Positions 48,520-61,760 are shown, counted from the first letter of the stretch. The stretch is 64,000 nucleotides of DNA from Eremophila alpestris peregrina (GCA_009792885.1 WMCF01000032.1:6956331-7020330); one strand, 5' to 3'. Notes: generated from the letters alone by a model not told the origin. Program-made: numbers and translations.

Positions 48520-51500
48520 TCATTCACAGGGCACAGCACACACCAGGTGAGGCATGGGAGTCAAGGTAAAGCCAACATCAGCAGTGAGATCCAGCTCTGA
48601 CTTATCCACTCCTGCAGGGGGCTGGAAAACAAATTTGCGGAGCAAGCCCGTAAAGAAGAGGAACAGCTCCATTTTGGCCAGTCCTTCACCAAGGCAAGCC
48701 CTTCGTCCTGAAAACAACCAGGGGAGAAGTTAATGATCAGCACTGTAACTGCTGGTGTTGATGTCTGAGACCTTTTAAACTGGAGGTACAGTCTGGGAGA
48801 ACAGGATGCTGAGGTAGGAAATTTTCCCTTCCTTTTCTCTGTATATTAGGGGTGCTACTGATTTGGTTTGAAACTACACAGAAGTCTGTAGATATATAAA
48901 ATTGTTCAGTGATTGTGAGTAAATCCATGTTTCCCATCTCTCCCAAAGAAGTGGTGGTTACCTGCAGCAATGGTGGATAGGAGAAATGACCAGAAATCCC
49001 TTACCCTCTGTTCTGTGTCCCTGGCTTTCATACTTTCCTGAAATCAGGGGAAAATGCCATTTGCCTTGCACCCACACCCTTCTTACCTATGGAGAATGGA
49101 ATAAATGCTTCTCTCCTAATGAAGTTCCCATTGGCATCCAGAAAATGGGAAGGGTTGAACTGCTCTGGGGTTTTCCAGTGTAATTCATCATTCAGAGCAG
49201 AGGTCAGCAGTGGAATAATCTCAGTACCCTGAAAGGGATCAAAGAAACTCATGGAAGGGGAGATCACTCCCTTACTTGAGCCAGACTTTGTTCTTTTTCC
49301 TAATGTGAAGAGGCAAATAAGACATGACAAATAGAACAGGGGAATGTTTCTCTGCCCCATCGTGGCTCTGTCTGTTTTCAGTAACTGCTTTTTTTTTTTC
49401 TTTTTGGACCACAAAACATTCCTTTCTTACAGAGTCAGATCTTTCAACAAAGGTGCTGGGGTAGAGGTCCCACCATTTGACATAAAAGATTCAAACCAGT
49501 GTGATTTAATTAAAGCTCTGGTTAATCATGATTCAAACAACTGTACCAGACCACAACCCATTTGTACGTTTACAATAATTATCCTGGATGCAAGACAAAG
49601 GGTCACAGCACAGTGTATTTAGTTATTTATGCGTTTCTTCATCTGCTTTAAAGAAAGCTGTGAGGAATCTGTGCAGCACAAGCCTCAGAGCTCACCTTAG
49701 GGATCTCATAGCCTCGGAAATTCACATTTCTGGGAGTCGATCGAGACACGCCCATGGGGACAATATTGGCAAACCTTTGTATTTCGTGGATTACTGCCTC
49801 TGTGTAAGGCATTTTTTTCCGGTCCTCCAACTTAGGCAGCTCTCCTGGCTCAATGACACGGTTCATTTCTTCCTGAATCTTTCCTTGGAGGGAGGAAAGG
49901 ATTAAGAAGCTGATAACGATCTCATCTTGCAACTGAAATGGCTACCAGTTTGGCAGAGATGAAGGAAAGGGAAAGCTGTAAATGTCTGGGGAGGGCAGAG
50001 GTGGGTAAGTCAGGGCATGGTGTGGTACTTTCAGGTTTGTTGTTGAGCTAAGGCAGCTTGAATGGAGTCACTACAGTCCATCTCATGCCTGACTCTCATT
50101 ACACCCCATAACCTTCAACAGACACCAGATCAGAATCAGCTCCTGAGGAGACCTTTAGTGACGTAAGCCCATGGCCTGCAGGTGATGGGGGAGTTTAATG
50201 TGACTGCCCCTAAGCCTCTCCCACTTGGCTGGTTCACTGCAATCCAGCTGAATAAAATTCCTTCGTAAAGTCAATGGTTGTTATCTCACTCACAGCACTC
50301 CGAATAATTACTCTGGGCAACACTGAATGAGTTCCACTCCCTTCCACAACCAAAGCCTTAAGCATGCAACAAAGAATTGTACAAGAGACTTGTGTCGTCC
50401 TTACTCTGAATTTCTGGGTATTTCATCATCAGGAGCAGCCCCCAGCGCACAGTTGTGGATGTTGTCTCAGTCCCAGCAGCAAAGAGGTCCAGGGTTGAAA
50501 ACATCAGGTTTCCATTGCTGAATGCAGTGTGTGGTTTCTTTGACTCCTTCAAAACATATGTGGGTAATACAGCAAGTGATAGCCATATGTGACTGCGCTG
50601 CCACCATTTTAATCTGCATTTTAGCTTTCTGTGACTTAGATGTGATGGGAAACTAAACATTTCATCTCCTAGCATCAGGGCCTTTGCTAGCATCAGGGAA
50701 TTTGTCTGGTCCTAAGCATATGTGTGTAATCCTCAGGTCTAGATATTAGAAATCTAAACACAGCTTATCACTGCACCATTCTTGCAGGAAGGTTTGGGAT
50801 GATCTCCTCCTTATGTTTGCTGAGTGGTGACTTATTTCACCCTCGTGGGACATCTTGACAACTAAATCTCTTTAACCAGCAGTTCCAGTGGGGCCATGAG
50901 CCAATACAGCACAGCTCACTGTGAGTATGAGCTTGGATATATTCTGCTCACTGCTCTGCTTCTGTTTCCACTCACTCCCAGTCCCTGACAGATGGCCAGT
51001 CCTAAGAATAAGTCAGAGCTAAGGGACTCAGCTTTAAAGTACCTGGTTTTGCTTCACCAGAAAGGCATCAACAAAGCCTGTTAAGTCATTTTCATTAAGC
51101 TCCTCTTTGTGTTCCTGGAAGAGCTTCTGGAGAAAAGCATTCAATTCACTGATATTTCGGAGCACAGTCTTGGAAGCTCCAGACAGAAATCCAAGGGATG
51201 GGTAGAAGTTATATAACTGTGGAGCAAGAGAGGTCTTAATGTTAAATGGCATTTTGGAACACATACTGCTGTCTCAAATCACACTGCTGGTCCCTTGTCC
51301 TATGCCCTGACATTGGAGGCTCTAATTCCCCCCTTCTACAGTCCAAGGAGCTCTGGATTCCTGCAGAAATAGAGTGTTCTTTCTGCAATTCAAGGAGGCA
51401 GGTTTGGGATTGTTCTTCTGCTCTTCAAAGAGGGTAAAGTTCCTTTCATGAAGACTCGGGGATTTTTTTTTTCCTTTTACTAAAAAGCTCCACTAACTCA

Positions 51501-54500
51501 GTGCAGGAGGCTGGGAATCTGTGCTTTGCAGATACAGAACCACAGATGTGTTCTGTACAGGCTGACTGGCTGATAATGTTCTTGTTCTCAAGGTGCAAGA
51601 TGTGGGAGGCCAGGAAAACAAACCCAGGAAAACGGATATCCCCAAAAAAACTAACAGCTGAAACATAAATTTAAGCTCTTACCTGCACCATAGGGGAGCC
51701 CAACAGCTTGGTATTTTGATTTATCAGCTTCAGCAAAGTTAGAAATACTGGATCATCATATTCAAACCTCTCTCCAAACAATATGGAGCAGATGACATTG
51801 GATACAGCATTGTTGAGTATCATTTTTGTATCAAATGGTTTCCCTGTATTTCAAGCAATGAAAACAAATGACAAAATGGCTATGCTTGTTTCAGTCTGGT
51901 TTCCTATGGAAATGTATTCCTCAGCTCCCAAGGAAAACTCATTTCCCACCCAGAATTCATAGCAGGGAACTCTGTTTCAGTGTTTTAAGGCTTTGGTTCA
52001 ATAACCTACTCTATGCTGAACTTTAACCACGAGATACTATTTGCTCAGAGTTAAACTTTCATTAATCTTTATTGTTCTGCTAGACCTGTTCCCTGTCTCT
52101 GGAAGAAAGACTTGACACTCACCATGATAGGATTCAAAATATTTGATAAGGGAATTTACTTCCTCCAGGATTCGGATCTCAAGGGTTCTCTTTCCCATTC
52201 CAAAATCTCGCAGCGTGGACAAGGTAAATCTTCTCATTGTTTTCCACATCTCTCCATGGCTGAATGCTATGCCTAAAATAAAGGTGTAAGAGCCTTGTGG
52301 CACCTGTGGTTCATAAAGGTTCTTACACACTGGGACCTCCTAAGATCACAAAAAGTGATCTGTAAGGGGACAGTACTCTCTGCTGTGAGAATATAATGAA
52401 CAGAGACAAAGCATATCCAAGCAAAAGGTCAGTTACCATTTCCTTGTGTCATTTTCCTAAATATGGGTATTTCTGCCCTCTCTCCAAACTCTTCAGCATG
52501 ATTTAAAAGGGCATCCTTGATGGCTTCATATCCAGCCAGTACCACGACCCTCCTGGGTCCAAAATGCACCGTGAAGACACTGCCGTACATCTTGGAGAGC
52601 TGTCAAGGTGAATAAATATGTTCATTCAAAGCCAGATCTGGACTCAAATGCTAGTACCAGACATTCTAGGTGGTTTCTAGACCAAAAGGAGCCTCCCAGC
52701 CCTCCCTGATGTCTCCAGGTGCTGCTGTAATTCCAGCAGTGAGCAACAGCTATCGATTGCCAGCATCTCTGCTTGCACTCTGTTTGCACAACAAGGTGTC
52801 TGCTATCACTGCTCCTATCAGGGGAGTCAGGGAAGTGCCATTGCATTCCTGTGGTGTTCTGCAGTAACAGGCCAGCAATACCACCTTGGGAGGCTGGTTA
52901 CAGAATGCTGCAGCAGGCAGGCCTGTTTATTGTAGTGCTGGTGACCTGAGGCAAGCGGGCGTGCACACACCTTTGAGGCTGAAGCCACAAACACTGCAAA
53001 AACAAAGCCAGACAATAACTCTTTCTTTCAGGACAGCACTTGTCTCTAATTATGGCAAGGTGGGTATTGCTGCAGTCATCACGGAGTTATTTGCTGGCCA
53101 CCAGAAACTTGAATCCGACTAGGAAGCATGTTCTGGTAGATAATGTCACAGGAGTGTGAGGCTTTTATAGCAAATTAAAAATGAATCATCTGTTACCCAG
53201 AAAGGTGGCTTTGACAAGCTAATCATTCACTTGGTATTTCAGGCTCCGTCTAAACACACTGCAAGCCATCCACTCCAAATGTCTCCTTGTTTCTGATGTG
53301 CCTGGGTTACCATTTTCTATGCATTAGATTGATTCCACAAATTGAATTTCAGATTAGAAGCGGCTCCTGTTATTACGCCAGACAAATTGAATTTGTTTTC
53401 ATCAAACAGTGGTTTGACGGCTCGGGAGATAACATTAGCACTGGTTCTTTCATCCCTGGCAGCTCACAGAGCTTGTGGCAGAGCCAGGGGCAGGGAATCA
53501 CAGCTGCCTCCAAGCCTCCCTTTGGCCATCTCCTTGCATTAGTGCTCCTTGGCATGCACTCTGGTTTTACTCAGCAGCACAAGTATTGGATGGAGCAGGC
53601 CTGAAAGCCCAAATAAAGCTCCTTGGTAGGTTGTAGGAAGTGAGTCTGGTGCTGTCATGTGACATTTGTACCATAAAATCCCCCAGTACTGCCAAAAATA
53701 GTTCATCGTTTCCTACCAACACCCTCAAACATACCCAGGATCAGATGGGAGCTCAGGGCCCCATCAGAACTGATCTCTACACAATCCTCTGGCCCATAAA
53801 TCAAGGCAGATGAGCACTGTGTGCCTGCTGGAGGAATTCTGTGCTTTAGCAACACAGGATGCCCTTCCTTTTCCAGCTAACTGGAGGATTGCAGAGTCTG
53901 CACTGCCCTCTCACTGCAGATGTTCAAGTGGCTGAAGGAATTCTCTGGGGACCAGCTTTCCCCCTCCCTAGTGTCACACAGGGCATGTGACAGGTCCCTC
54001 CCAGCACCTCAATTGTCTCTACAGCAACCAGATAAAATCTGAATTCCCACTGAATCGTCCCATGGAAACACAGCAGACACTTTCTGAAACAAACATTGCC
54101 CCTGGCTTTTTAATATTTAAGTCTTTTTTTTTCCTCTCCCTCTCTTTCAGAAATATAAGTATCCACGGAGCTGTGTAAGAAAAAGCAATTTGTTTAGCTA
54201 GACATATAAAATCCATGCATGAAGTCCTCACCCACCCTGGGCAGTGTGAGCAGGGGGAGAGCTGGGGGGACAGAGGTGTGCTTTGCATTGCAGAGATATA
54301 ATTAATTTTGGGGGAAAGTGTGCATAGGGCATCCCCTTTCCCTGTGCTGTGGGAATGAGACCTTTTCTTGCTTCATCCCTTCCATCCACCCATCCTTCCT
54401 AGAGGTCTGGTGGCAGTGAGGCATCTCTTGATGTCTCAGCAGCCTGGCCCAACTCAAGTCTTTTACCTACAGCCTCTGAAGGGCTCCAAAAATTTGGAGT

Positions 54501-54944
54501 AGATTGCAAGGTGGTCTATGTTTGAGTGTGTATACAGAAAGTAGTGTGTGTATTATATTCATATATCTAAATACAGGAGTGTGTGTGTGTGCACCTCTGA
54601 AGGTGAAGTCGTTCTGCCAGCCTGCCTGTGTGCCACATATCTCATTGCTGCCCTCCACACCAAGCAAACACAACCACATCTCTGCTTCCCCAGCTGCAAT
54701 TCTCCTTTCAGGAACTGCACATTTGCAGTGCTCACTCAGCCCCTACCTCTGTCAGCGACTGGAAAGGCTTTTTCAGGTCCACCACGTTCAGGTTCCCAAT
54801 CAGAGGAAGAGGTCGTGGCCCAGGGGGCAAATTGCAAACTGACTTCTTGGAGCTGGAGAGAAAGTAAAGGAGAGCAAACAGCCCTGCTGCCAAGCAGAGC
54901 AGGGGGCTGGAGCCCACATACTGCAGGAAACTCTGCAGGGCCAT
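48520..54944 (-). CDS. Cytochrome P450 family 2, CYP2K-like, complete
   Basis: Nine coding exons with GT-AG introns: 54,944-54,747; 52,599-52,437; 52,272-52,123; 51,843-51,683; 51,216-51,043; 50,546-50,405; 49,883-49,696; 49,228-49,087; 48,707-48,520 (TGA). They total 1,506 bases and 501 residues, with the same phases as CYP2W1. Visible are an N-terminal anchor (about 12-31), hinge LPPGPRPLP (39-47), C-helix W130xxxR134, I-helix AGTET (306-310), K-helix E363xxR366, PEQF (413-416) and heme loop F437SIGRRAC444LGE with Cys444 as ligand. The predicted product is an ER monooxygenase reduced by NADPH-P450 reductase. Substrates are unknown. Blocks such as RDFGMGK, HEIQRFANIVPM and the C-terminal GFTL-P-PH-VCAV resemble fish CYP2K proteins as I recall them, and mammals lack that subfamily. 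Assignment to CYP2K is therefore probable, not certain, and CYP2W2-type naming is the alternative. The start has G at -3 and +4 and lies 40 bases downstream of a TATA box. Confidence 0.88.
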
Positions 54945-54980
54945 GTCCAGGGCCAGGTGAGGGTATGAGCATCTTGGGGT

Positions 54981-54990
54981 CCCTTTATAG
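54981..54990 (-). promoter_or_regulatory. TATA box of the CYP2K-like gene
   Basis: The - strand reads CTATAAAGGG with TATAAA at 54,989-54,984, 40 bases before the chosen ATG. Transcription starting about 30 bases downstream would give a very short leader of roughly 10-15 bases. It would also exclude the in-frame upstream ATG at 55,070. Confidence 0.6.
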
Positions 54991-57720
54991 CCCTTCTGCC
55001 ATGGCCTGAACACGCCTTCTGGGGGGGTTTTACACAGAGAAAAAGGCTCTGCAGACTTGTTTATGTCCACTGAGACCAGATGGACTCAATTTTCCTGCCA
55101 AATAAAACACCCTCTTTTATTCTGAACCATGGATTATCATAATCTGGAGCTCTTATTTCATCTGCAACACTGGGAGGTGTTTGTTTTCTAGTGAAGATCT
55201 GTGTTATGGACATGCTGTTCTCTATGTGATTTCAGGGTCTGCACTCTGACAGGACAGGAGCCATGCTGCACTGCTGTCACTCTGCCAGCTCAGAGGGCTC
55301 AGCTGGACCACTGGTGATGCAATGGAGGGAGCAGGACACAATAATGCATGGTGCACCTGGCAAGCAAGGCCTTGGGGAGGACCAGACTGACCATGGAGAA
55401 GCTGCATGAAGATGTGCCAATTCAGGATTGCTGACAGGAACAGATCTATTTGCAGGTGACAGCTCTGATTCTTTTAGCTTTCCTGCCACCCCAGTAAAAT
55501 CACCTCCTTGAGAACATCACTGTTTTTATTGCTAGCATTGTTATTGCCTTTGTCCCAAAAAATCCCCTACCAGCAATCCCAAAATGCCCCTGAAACCACT
55601 TCAGTCAGTATTTGGCAGTTTGCTGCCCAGAGAACTGTGTGTCTGGATGGCCATGCCTGCCTCAGCGTTTGGTGATGACTCTCCCTGTTTATGAACAGCT
55701 GCATGCAATCCTCCAGCAGAAACTGTCCCCTGCAGGCAATCCTGCCTAGATTGGGAAAGAGATCCTGAATCCTTGTAACTCGGGAGGAGGCAGGATCAGA
55801 TCTGCAGCTGGCCAAGCAGAGGATGGAGGAGGGAGGCTGCCAAGGAGGTGCCAGGCAGGAGCAGCACATGGCAGAGGTTCTGGCCCTGCAGGTACTGAGT
55901 CATGTCCCAAGCCAGGGCAGGGGCCTGCAAGAGCCCACGTGCCCAGGTGACAGCTCCAAGAGCCACCCCCACCCTCAGCATCTCCCAACAAAGCAGAAGT
56001 GACCAAGAACAGGAAGCCACTTGTAGAAATGGTGGTTCTAGGGGAAGGAGCTGATTTGATGCTCTATCTCATATTCTCCAGTGGGGATGTTTTGCTCCCT
56101 AGTTGCAGATCCTGGCAGATTACTGGGCTGTGCTGCTGTTCAACCCTTTAGAAATCTTTAGTTTAATAATTCTTTTGCTAGAATTCTCCAAGGCTCCCGG
56201 GTGCAGGCTGCACTGATGGAAAAATGATGATTATTTATTAATAATAATAAAAGTACATTAGCCAAAGGCAAGGGGAATCAATAAACTCTAACTAGATTGA
56301 CATGAAAAAGGTGCCTGCACGTCTGCCTGCTCTCCAAGGCTTGTTATCAGGAGTGCAGCTTTTCACAAGGGGGAGCTTTCCTGTGCAGGGTGGGCAAAGA
56401 AAGGAGGGCAATGGATGGTCACGTCCATCTCAAGATTTGCTATGAGGTCTTGGCCTGCACCCTCCTCTCCCAGACATTTCCAGGAATATCCTGTTCTCCC
56501 AGATTCTTCTCTGAGCAAATGTTGTGACTATTGGGACTCCTGAGATTTTAAAATATGCAGTAAGAGGGAGGAAAAAACCCCACGTGGGGCCAGGTGGGTA
56601 CCAAAGGAGGAAATTTGTTGCTGTTTGCACAGAGCTCTGTTGGAGTGAGCAAAAGCACCTTCCCTAGGACTTCAGTCTGTGCTGATAATATAGGGTGAGA
56701 CCCTTTCTCAAACAGTGAGCCCATGGACTTGCAGCCTGCTGGACTGTGAGAAATGATGGATGAGCTCTCCAGAGGGAGGGAATCTTCGCAGGTTTAAAAT
56801 ACCAATGTGATGCCCTCACCCCCATTTCTTCCTCACATCCCTCCCTTGCAGTGTGCAATCCTGAACACAGCCTACAGCCACAGCCTTGCAGGTGAGGATC
56901 CCACACAGGACTGGGGGAAAACGTTGTCCCAGCTCACATCTTTGTCTTTCTACCAGCCCAAGGCAGAGCCACCTTCAGGTGAGCAGATTTGTGGGCACAG
57001 CTCAAGGGACTCATCAGTTCCTCCTGGAAAATGAGCCTGCACTTAAACACCCCAGTAACTCCTGTGTGCTCATCTGGAGAAGGTCACATCACCTTCTAAT
57101 GGGACACAGGTTAACAGTGCTACAATAACTGTAGGATAATGCAGGGAAAGGGTTGTTACGAGGCCATAATTCAGTCAATGAGTGCTGATAACATCATAAA
57201 CCATGAGAGTGAACACCAAGTGATTGTGTGCCTTGCAAGGCTCTGCCACTGCTTTACAGCCTCTGGAGATGCCTATCAGCCCAGGCATTGTTATCAGGGA
57301 TATATAAAGCCTGAGCACACCCTATTAAACATTAACATTTTTAAAGACCCAGATGTGTTAAGACTCAGGCTGCTCCTTGCTAATGGATTTTACTTGCCTT
57401 GACAAATGCCAGTGCAAAAAGAAATCAAAAGCTTCCCGACTCTGACCTCTTTCAATTCTTCATCATTATTGCATTGTTTTATTGGATTACACCCACTCCT
57501 TCCCACCCTGCAAATCTGTATTTCTACAGGATCACTACAGGGTAGGGAGCAGTATCTCCAGTGTTCACTTTGCTCATTTTTATACAAATGACTGTTTAAC
57601 TTCTTTTCATTCACCTGTCAAATCAGTGTGGGTTGCAAATCTACTTTGGGGAGAAAGACTCTTGAAAAATATTTTTTAAAATCTTTCTTTCATGGCTTTT
57701 TTAAAAGAGATTCCTGGGTT

Positions 57721-57740
57721 GTTTGTTTGTTTGTTTGTTT
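57721..57740. repeat. (GTTT)n microsatellite
   Basis: Five perfect GTTT units followed by a T-rich run. Confidence 0.9.
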
Positions 57741-59972
57741 TTTCTTTCATGTTCTGAGTTGAAAGATTATATGTGATGAGTCTGGTCACTGGGAGAAGAA
57801 AATAAAAAAATCTGTGCATGAGATTAGTGCATTGTCTGTCTGCTGAGCCTAAGGTGAGAGTATTTCCCACTTGTGTAAAGCATTTGCCATTCCTGGGAGC
57901 TTTGTTGCTTTTAAAAGCCTCCTTCTTGGACTGAATAGATGCCATTCCTTCATGAGTCTCACTCAGTGAGAAAACACATGGGAGATCCCTGGTTTTGGTG
58001 CTGGTAATGTGCTTTTAAATATTCATATCTACAAAAATATTTGCAGTAAAATCCCTCATAACTGTAGCTACAACCATGATCTCCCAGATCTACATTTACA
58101 CCACCAAGGCAGCCTGACCTGGGTGGTGAGTATTGAGTAGGTTGGGTTATGAAGAAATTATTTTCAAAATGCAGCTGATAAATCAAATGCCTTCACACAG
58201 CTCTGAGGATTTTTTGCTCTGGGTCTCTGGCTTCTGTCTCTCTCAACAACATATTGCAGAAATTGTGTTAATCCAAGAGAAATTTGAGGCATATCATGAA
58301 GGGTGATTAGTTGGTATCTAGAGAAGCAGGGTCCCAGCATCTTACCTTTGGGCCCCTGTCTTGATGCAGGTGGAAATGTGAATTTACATGTACCAGAATT
58401 GCTATGAACAGTTTAGGATAAAGGTTTGTTTCACCTCTCAGTGCAGCTTTGCTGTTTCTACAACATTCCTCTGTAAACTGATGAGGCTTTGGCTCAGCAA
58501 TAGAAAAATGGGCTATCACTCTGTACATCTTTACAGAGCACATAACATATTAAGGCCCTGACCTTATTGGCACGAAACTACGATTTCCCTGTAAGTGCAA
58601 AACAATAATATTTCATTAATCATCCGCAACAGAAACCACCATTCCCCAGACTATTCTGGCAATATTCTGCATTTTTGCTTGTCTAGGAACCTGAATTAAA
58701 AGGGAGAAAAATGGTTTACAACAGCCTGTGGCAGTGATGGAGCAAGAGGCCTTATGTAAGAGCTGGCGGGCACTCGCCTCGCCAAGGTGAGGCGTAGGAA
58801 TGAGTGATCCTGGAAGGATGTTTCTCTGAGGTGTGTTCTGTGCCTGGGCTGGGAACAGCAGTCTCAAGGGCACAAATTCCAGCTTCTGAATGTGCTTGGT
58901 CTTGTTCAACTCATTAATTTCCTACAGCTATCCCAAGTCAAGCTATGAAATCCCCTAGTGCTTTACTCCGAGCCTTTCATGACTTGTCAATAAATTATTT
59001 TCCAATTAACTACCTGATAATTTGAGTCTGCAGGCTCTTAAAAGAGGCAGCGTGGGGAGAGAGAGAAAATAATGGAAGTCACGGACGTTTCCCTGCCTGT
59101 AAAAAAGAATAAAAGTTCTTCTCTGAAGTATTATTCTATTTGGTGCTTCCATAAAGTAATGGTGAGTAATAATTCTTTCTGAGGAGATGTTTGTCCAGCT
59201 GATGGATAAACACCAGTAGTGGGATAAGTTTTCAGTATTATCTGACAACATTGGAAAATACCAGTTTTTTAATGTTGCTTCAGTCCATAATTAATGATGA
59301 AAAGCTCTGATCCAAGCAAAGAATTTTTATTTCTTTTTTAGTCTGTCAAGCTGTGTAACTTGAAAGGGGAAGAGCCAAAATTTTCCCTAGTTTGGGAAGT
59401 TTTCTAATTTGAACATTCTAATTTTTGGCAAGGGCTCAGGACTCCCTACTAGAGATACTGTGAAATACTGTGAATTATGTAATCTCTCTTGTAAAATGGG
59501 CACCCTTTTGCTGAAGCAGCTATTTCAGATTTCCCTGATGCAGTCAAAGTCTCTCACTCCTTTGAAAGATAATATGTGAAAAGCATTTGATTCTGTTTGT
59601 GGCACTGCTCTTTGTGGCTCTGTTTTTGTTGAGTCCTTTTGGAACTGGTTGGTTTAATCTGCAAATGAGGCTTATTTCCTTCACAGTGATTATCTAATGG
59701 GAGTTTCACTTGATCTCCTTGGGAAAAATATATCCTAAATTGTTAAAGCATTTAGATTGAATGACAGCCTGTACCTTTAAAGGAAATTCTAGAAGATACA
59801 ACTGGCATTTGCAACAAGAAAGATTAAGTAATCATAACCAAACACCTGCTACTATGCCTGACCTGAATTTGAGTAACTACAACATTTAAGACTCCAAAGA
59901 AAGACCTTGAGTTAACGAATAGGTTAAAAAATGGATATAATAAAATATAACAAATTGATTTAGCCTGTACAG

Positions 59973-60290
59973 AGAATCATAGAATGATTTAGATTGGAAA
60001 AGACCTTTAAGGTCATTGGGCCCAACTGTTCCCCCAGTGCTGCCAAAGCCACCACTAAAAACATGTCCCTGAGTGCCACATCCAGGGCTGGGGGCTCCAC
60101 CACTGCCCTGGGCAGCCTGTGGCAATGCCTGGGGAAGTGAATTTTCCCAATATCCACACCCATGCCCAATTGGGTGGCATCTACAACCTCACTGAGGGTG
60201 CAGTGATCCCATCACCCAGATCATTGGTCAGGGTGTTGAACAGAGAAAGGGTTGGTGCTGTCTGCCAGGGAATAATTCCACTGTGATCTC
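59973..60290 (-). mobile_element. CR1 LINE 3'-end fragment (about 320 bp)
   Basis: The + strand opens with AGAATCATAGAATGATTTAG and TTGGAAAAGACCTTTAAGGTCAT. It continues through CATGTCCCTGAGTGCCACATC, CCACCACTGCCCTGGGCAGCC and a CATCACCCAGATCATTGGTCAGG-GTGTTGAACAG segment. This is the reverse complement of the avian CR1 3' end, so the element is in - orientation, truncated at its 5' side and long dead. It is the clearest sign in the window that the genome is avian. Confidence 0.92.
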
Positions 60291-61117
60291 TGCACATCTT
60301 TTTCCTTTGGCTTCTTCCTTCATCGCAAGGGAAATCAGCAAGTCGACCACTGTGACAGAAAGTAAGGAATGTCATTTAGGCAGTTTGCTAAAATCAAACT
60401 TGACATGTCAGTTAAATGTCCAGATAAACCAAAGTTGCTTCCCTGCTGCTTGGTCTTAGGAAATCTGGGAGACTGTTTGCTGCATGTATTTATGAAAGAG
60501 GAGTATCTCCCTTCTACCATTAAGTGTTATAACGAAGTCAAGTGGAAAAGTGCTATTTACTGTATAATAAAACCCATCTATTGTTCATAGCCCTGAAAAC
60601 CTAATAATAAAACCTCATATTTCAAGCTGTGCAAACCAGTTGCTTATGTAATAGAACATGGTGTAATTTTCCATTTACAATTTCAATACTGTAATAAGAA
60701 AGCAATCAAAGCATAAACAAAAGACACTTTGAACAGAGCTGCAGTTAATATTTCCATAATGGCTGTCCTTAAAAATTGAAGCTATTTAATTTCTTTTTTT
60801 TTTTCCCCAGCCTTGAATTCTTTCTGCTTAGCTTAGTCATTTCGTTAAAAGAAAATCAACTTAAAAAAGATAAAATACAGTCTTAAACCAATTGCAGCTA
60901 TGGGCAAAGAAGAAAAAACACCAGCGTAATCCACAGTTAACACTTGGTGAGTTAAATTAAAGCTATTTCTCATCCTCCTTTCGGAAGGCTGTAAACCTGC
61001 AGGCAAGAGGGGTGTTTTTCTTTGTTGTACAACTTGAAGATCAGGACGTTCACCATTTCCAAAGCTTCTGCCAACACCCCCTTGGTGTTACTGGTCTCAC
61101 CAGTGTTTATGCCACAT

Positions 61118-61177
61118 GATGGGAATCCAGGTGATGGGAATCCAGGTGATGGGAATCCAGGTGATGGGAATCCATGT
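61118..61177. repeat. 15-bp tandem repeat, four copies
   Basis: Four head-to-tail units of GATGGGAATCCAGGT, the last differing at two bases. Because the unit is a multiple of three, the translated frames are periodic (GDGNP on one strand, ITWIP and SPGFP on the other). This mimics a repeat protein but is noncoding as far as I can tell. Confidence 0.95.
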
Positions 61178-61690
61178 GCCCTCCCAATGCTTGTAGGATG
61201 TACAAAATAACTCAGTGCTGTCCCTAGGTTTTGTGCACAGCTGAAACCACGAGGATTGATGAGAGATGAGGAACCACATCCTGGCCACAATGGGCAGCTG
61301 GTGGTTGAGAGGAATGGGGAGAGCCCATCCAAAATCCTGCCGGGTTTCTAAGGAAGTTGATCCTGCCTTCCTGCCAGGGCTCTGGGATCGCACCCAGCCA
61401 GAGATGGGTCCAGAAAATGGGCTTTTAAGTCAAAACCCAGAGCTTAGCAGTGACAGGTGAGGAATTTATTCTCCGGGCAGAAGGGAAGGAGGAGCCTGGC
61501 CTCAGCCCTGCACAGAAAAGGGAAAGACTGGACCAGGCTGGATCCTCGAAGGGATTTGCAGGCTCCAGGCTCCAGGTTTGGCTCTTCCCCCCTCCATTTC
61601 CCAACGTGCAAACGCCAAGGACAGATCGTTTTTGCGGGGCTCCTTCACAGACAGGCGGCCCGCGACCATCACAGCCACCCCTTCACGGGA

Positions 61691-61760
61691 GTGAATCACA
61701 GACTGACAGAATCCCTGAGCATCCTGAGCTGGAAGGGACGCACAGGGATCATCAAAGGAC
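61691..61760 (-). mobile_element. Short CR1-type fragment in the COX19 5' flank
   Basis: The + strand reads GTGAATCACAGACTGACAGAATCC followed by GAGCTGGAAGGGACGCACAGGGATCATC. This resembles the reverse complement of a diverged CR1 3' terminus (AATCACAGAAT...TTGGAAGGGACC...GATCATC). It lies about 370 bases upstream of the COX19 start codon, at the edge of the CpG-rich region. Confidence 0.6.

Larger units (their letters stand above)
54945..61600. other. Intergenic spacer between the CYP2K-like gene and COX19
   Basis: Head-to-head spacer of about 6.6 kb with no supportable gene. It contains the CYP2K-like promoter at its left edge, a (GTTT)n microsatellite, one sizeable CR1 fragment and a 15-base tandem repeat, each listed separately. 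Any distal control elements for either gene cannot be recognised by eye. Confidence 0.6.

Noticed and set aside
56810..57035. Exon-like block with CCCTTGCAG and GGTGAGG flanks near 56,850-56,895
   Set aside because: The acceptor- and donor-like words enclose about 40 bases with no recognisable peptide. Such pairs occur by chance in several kilobases.
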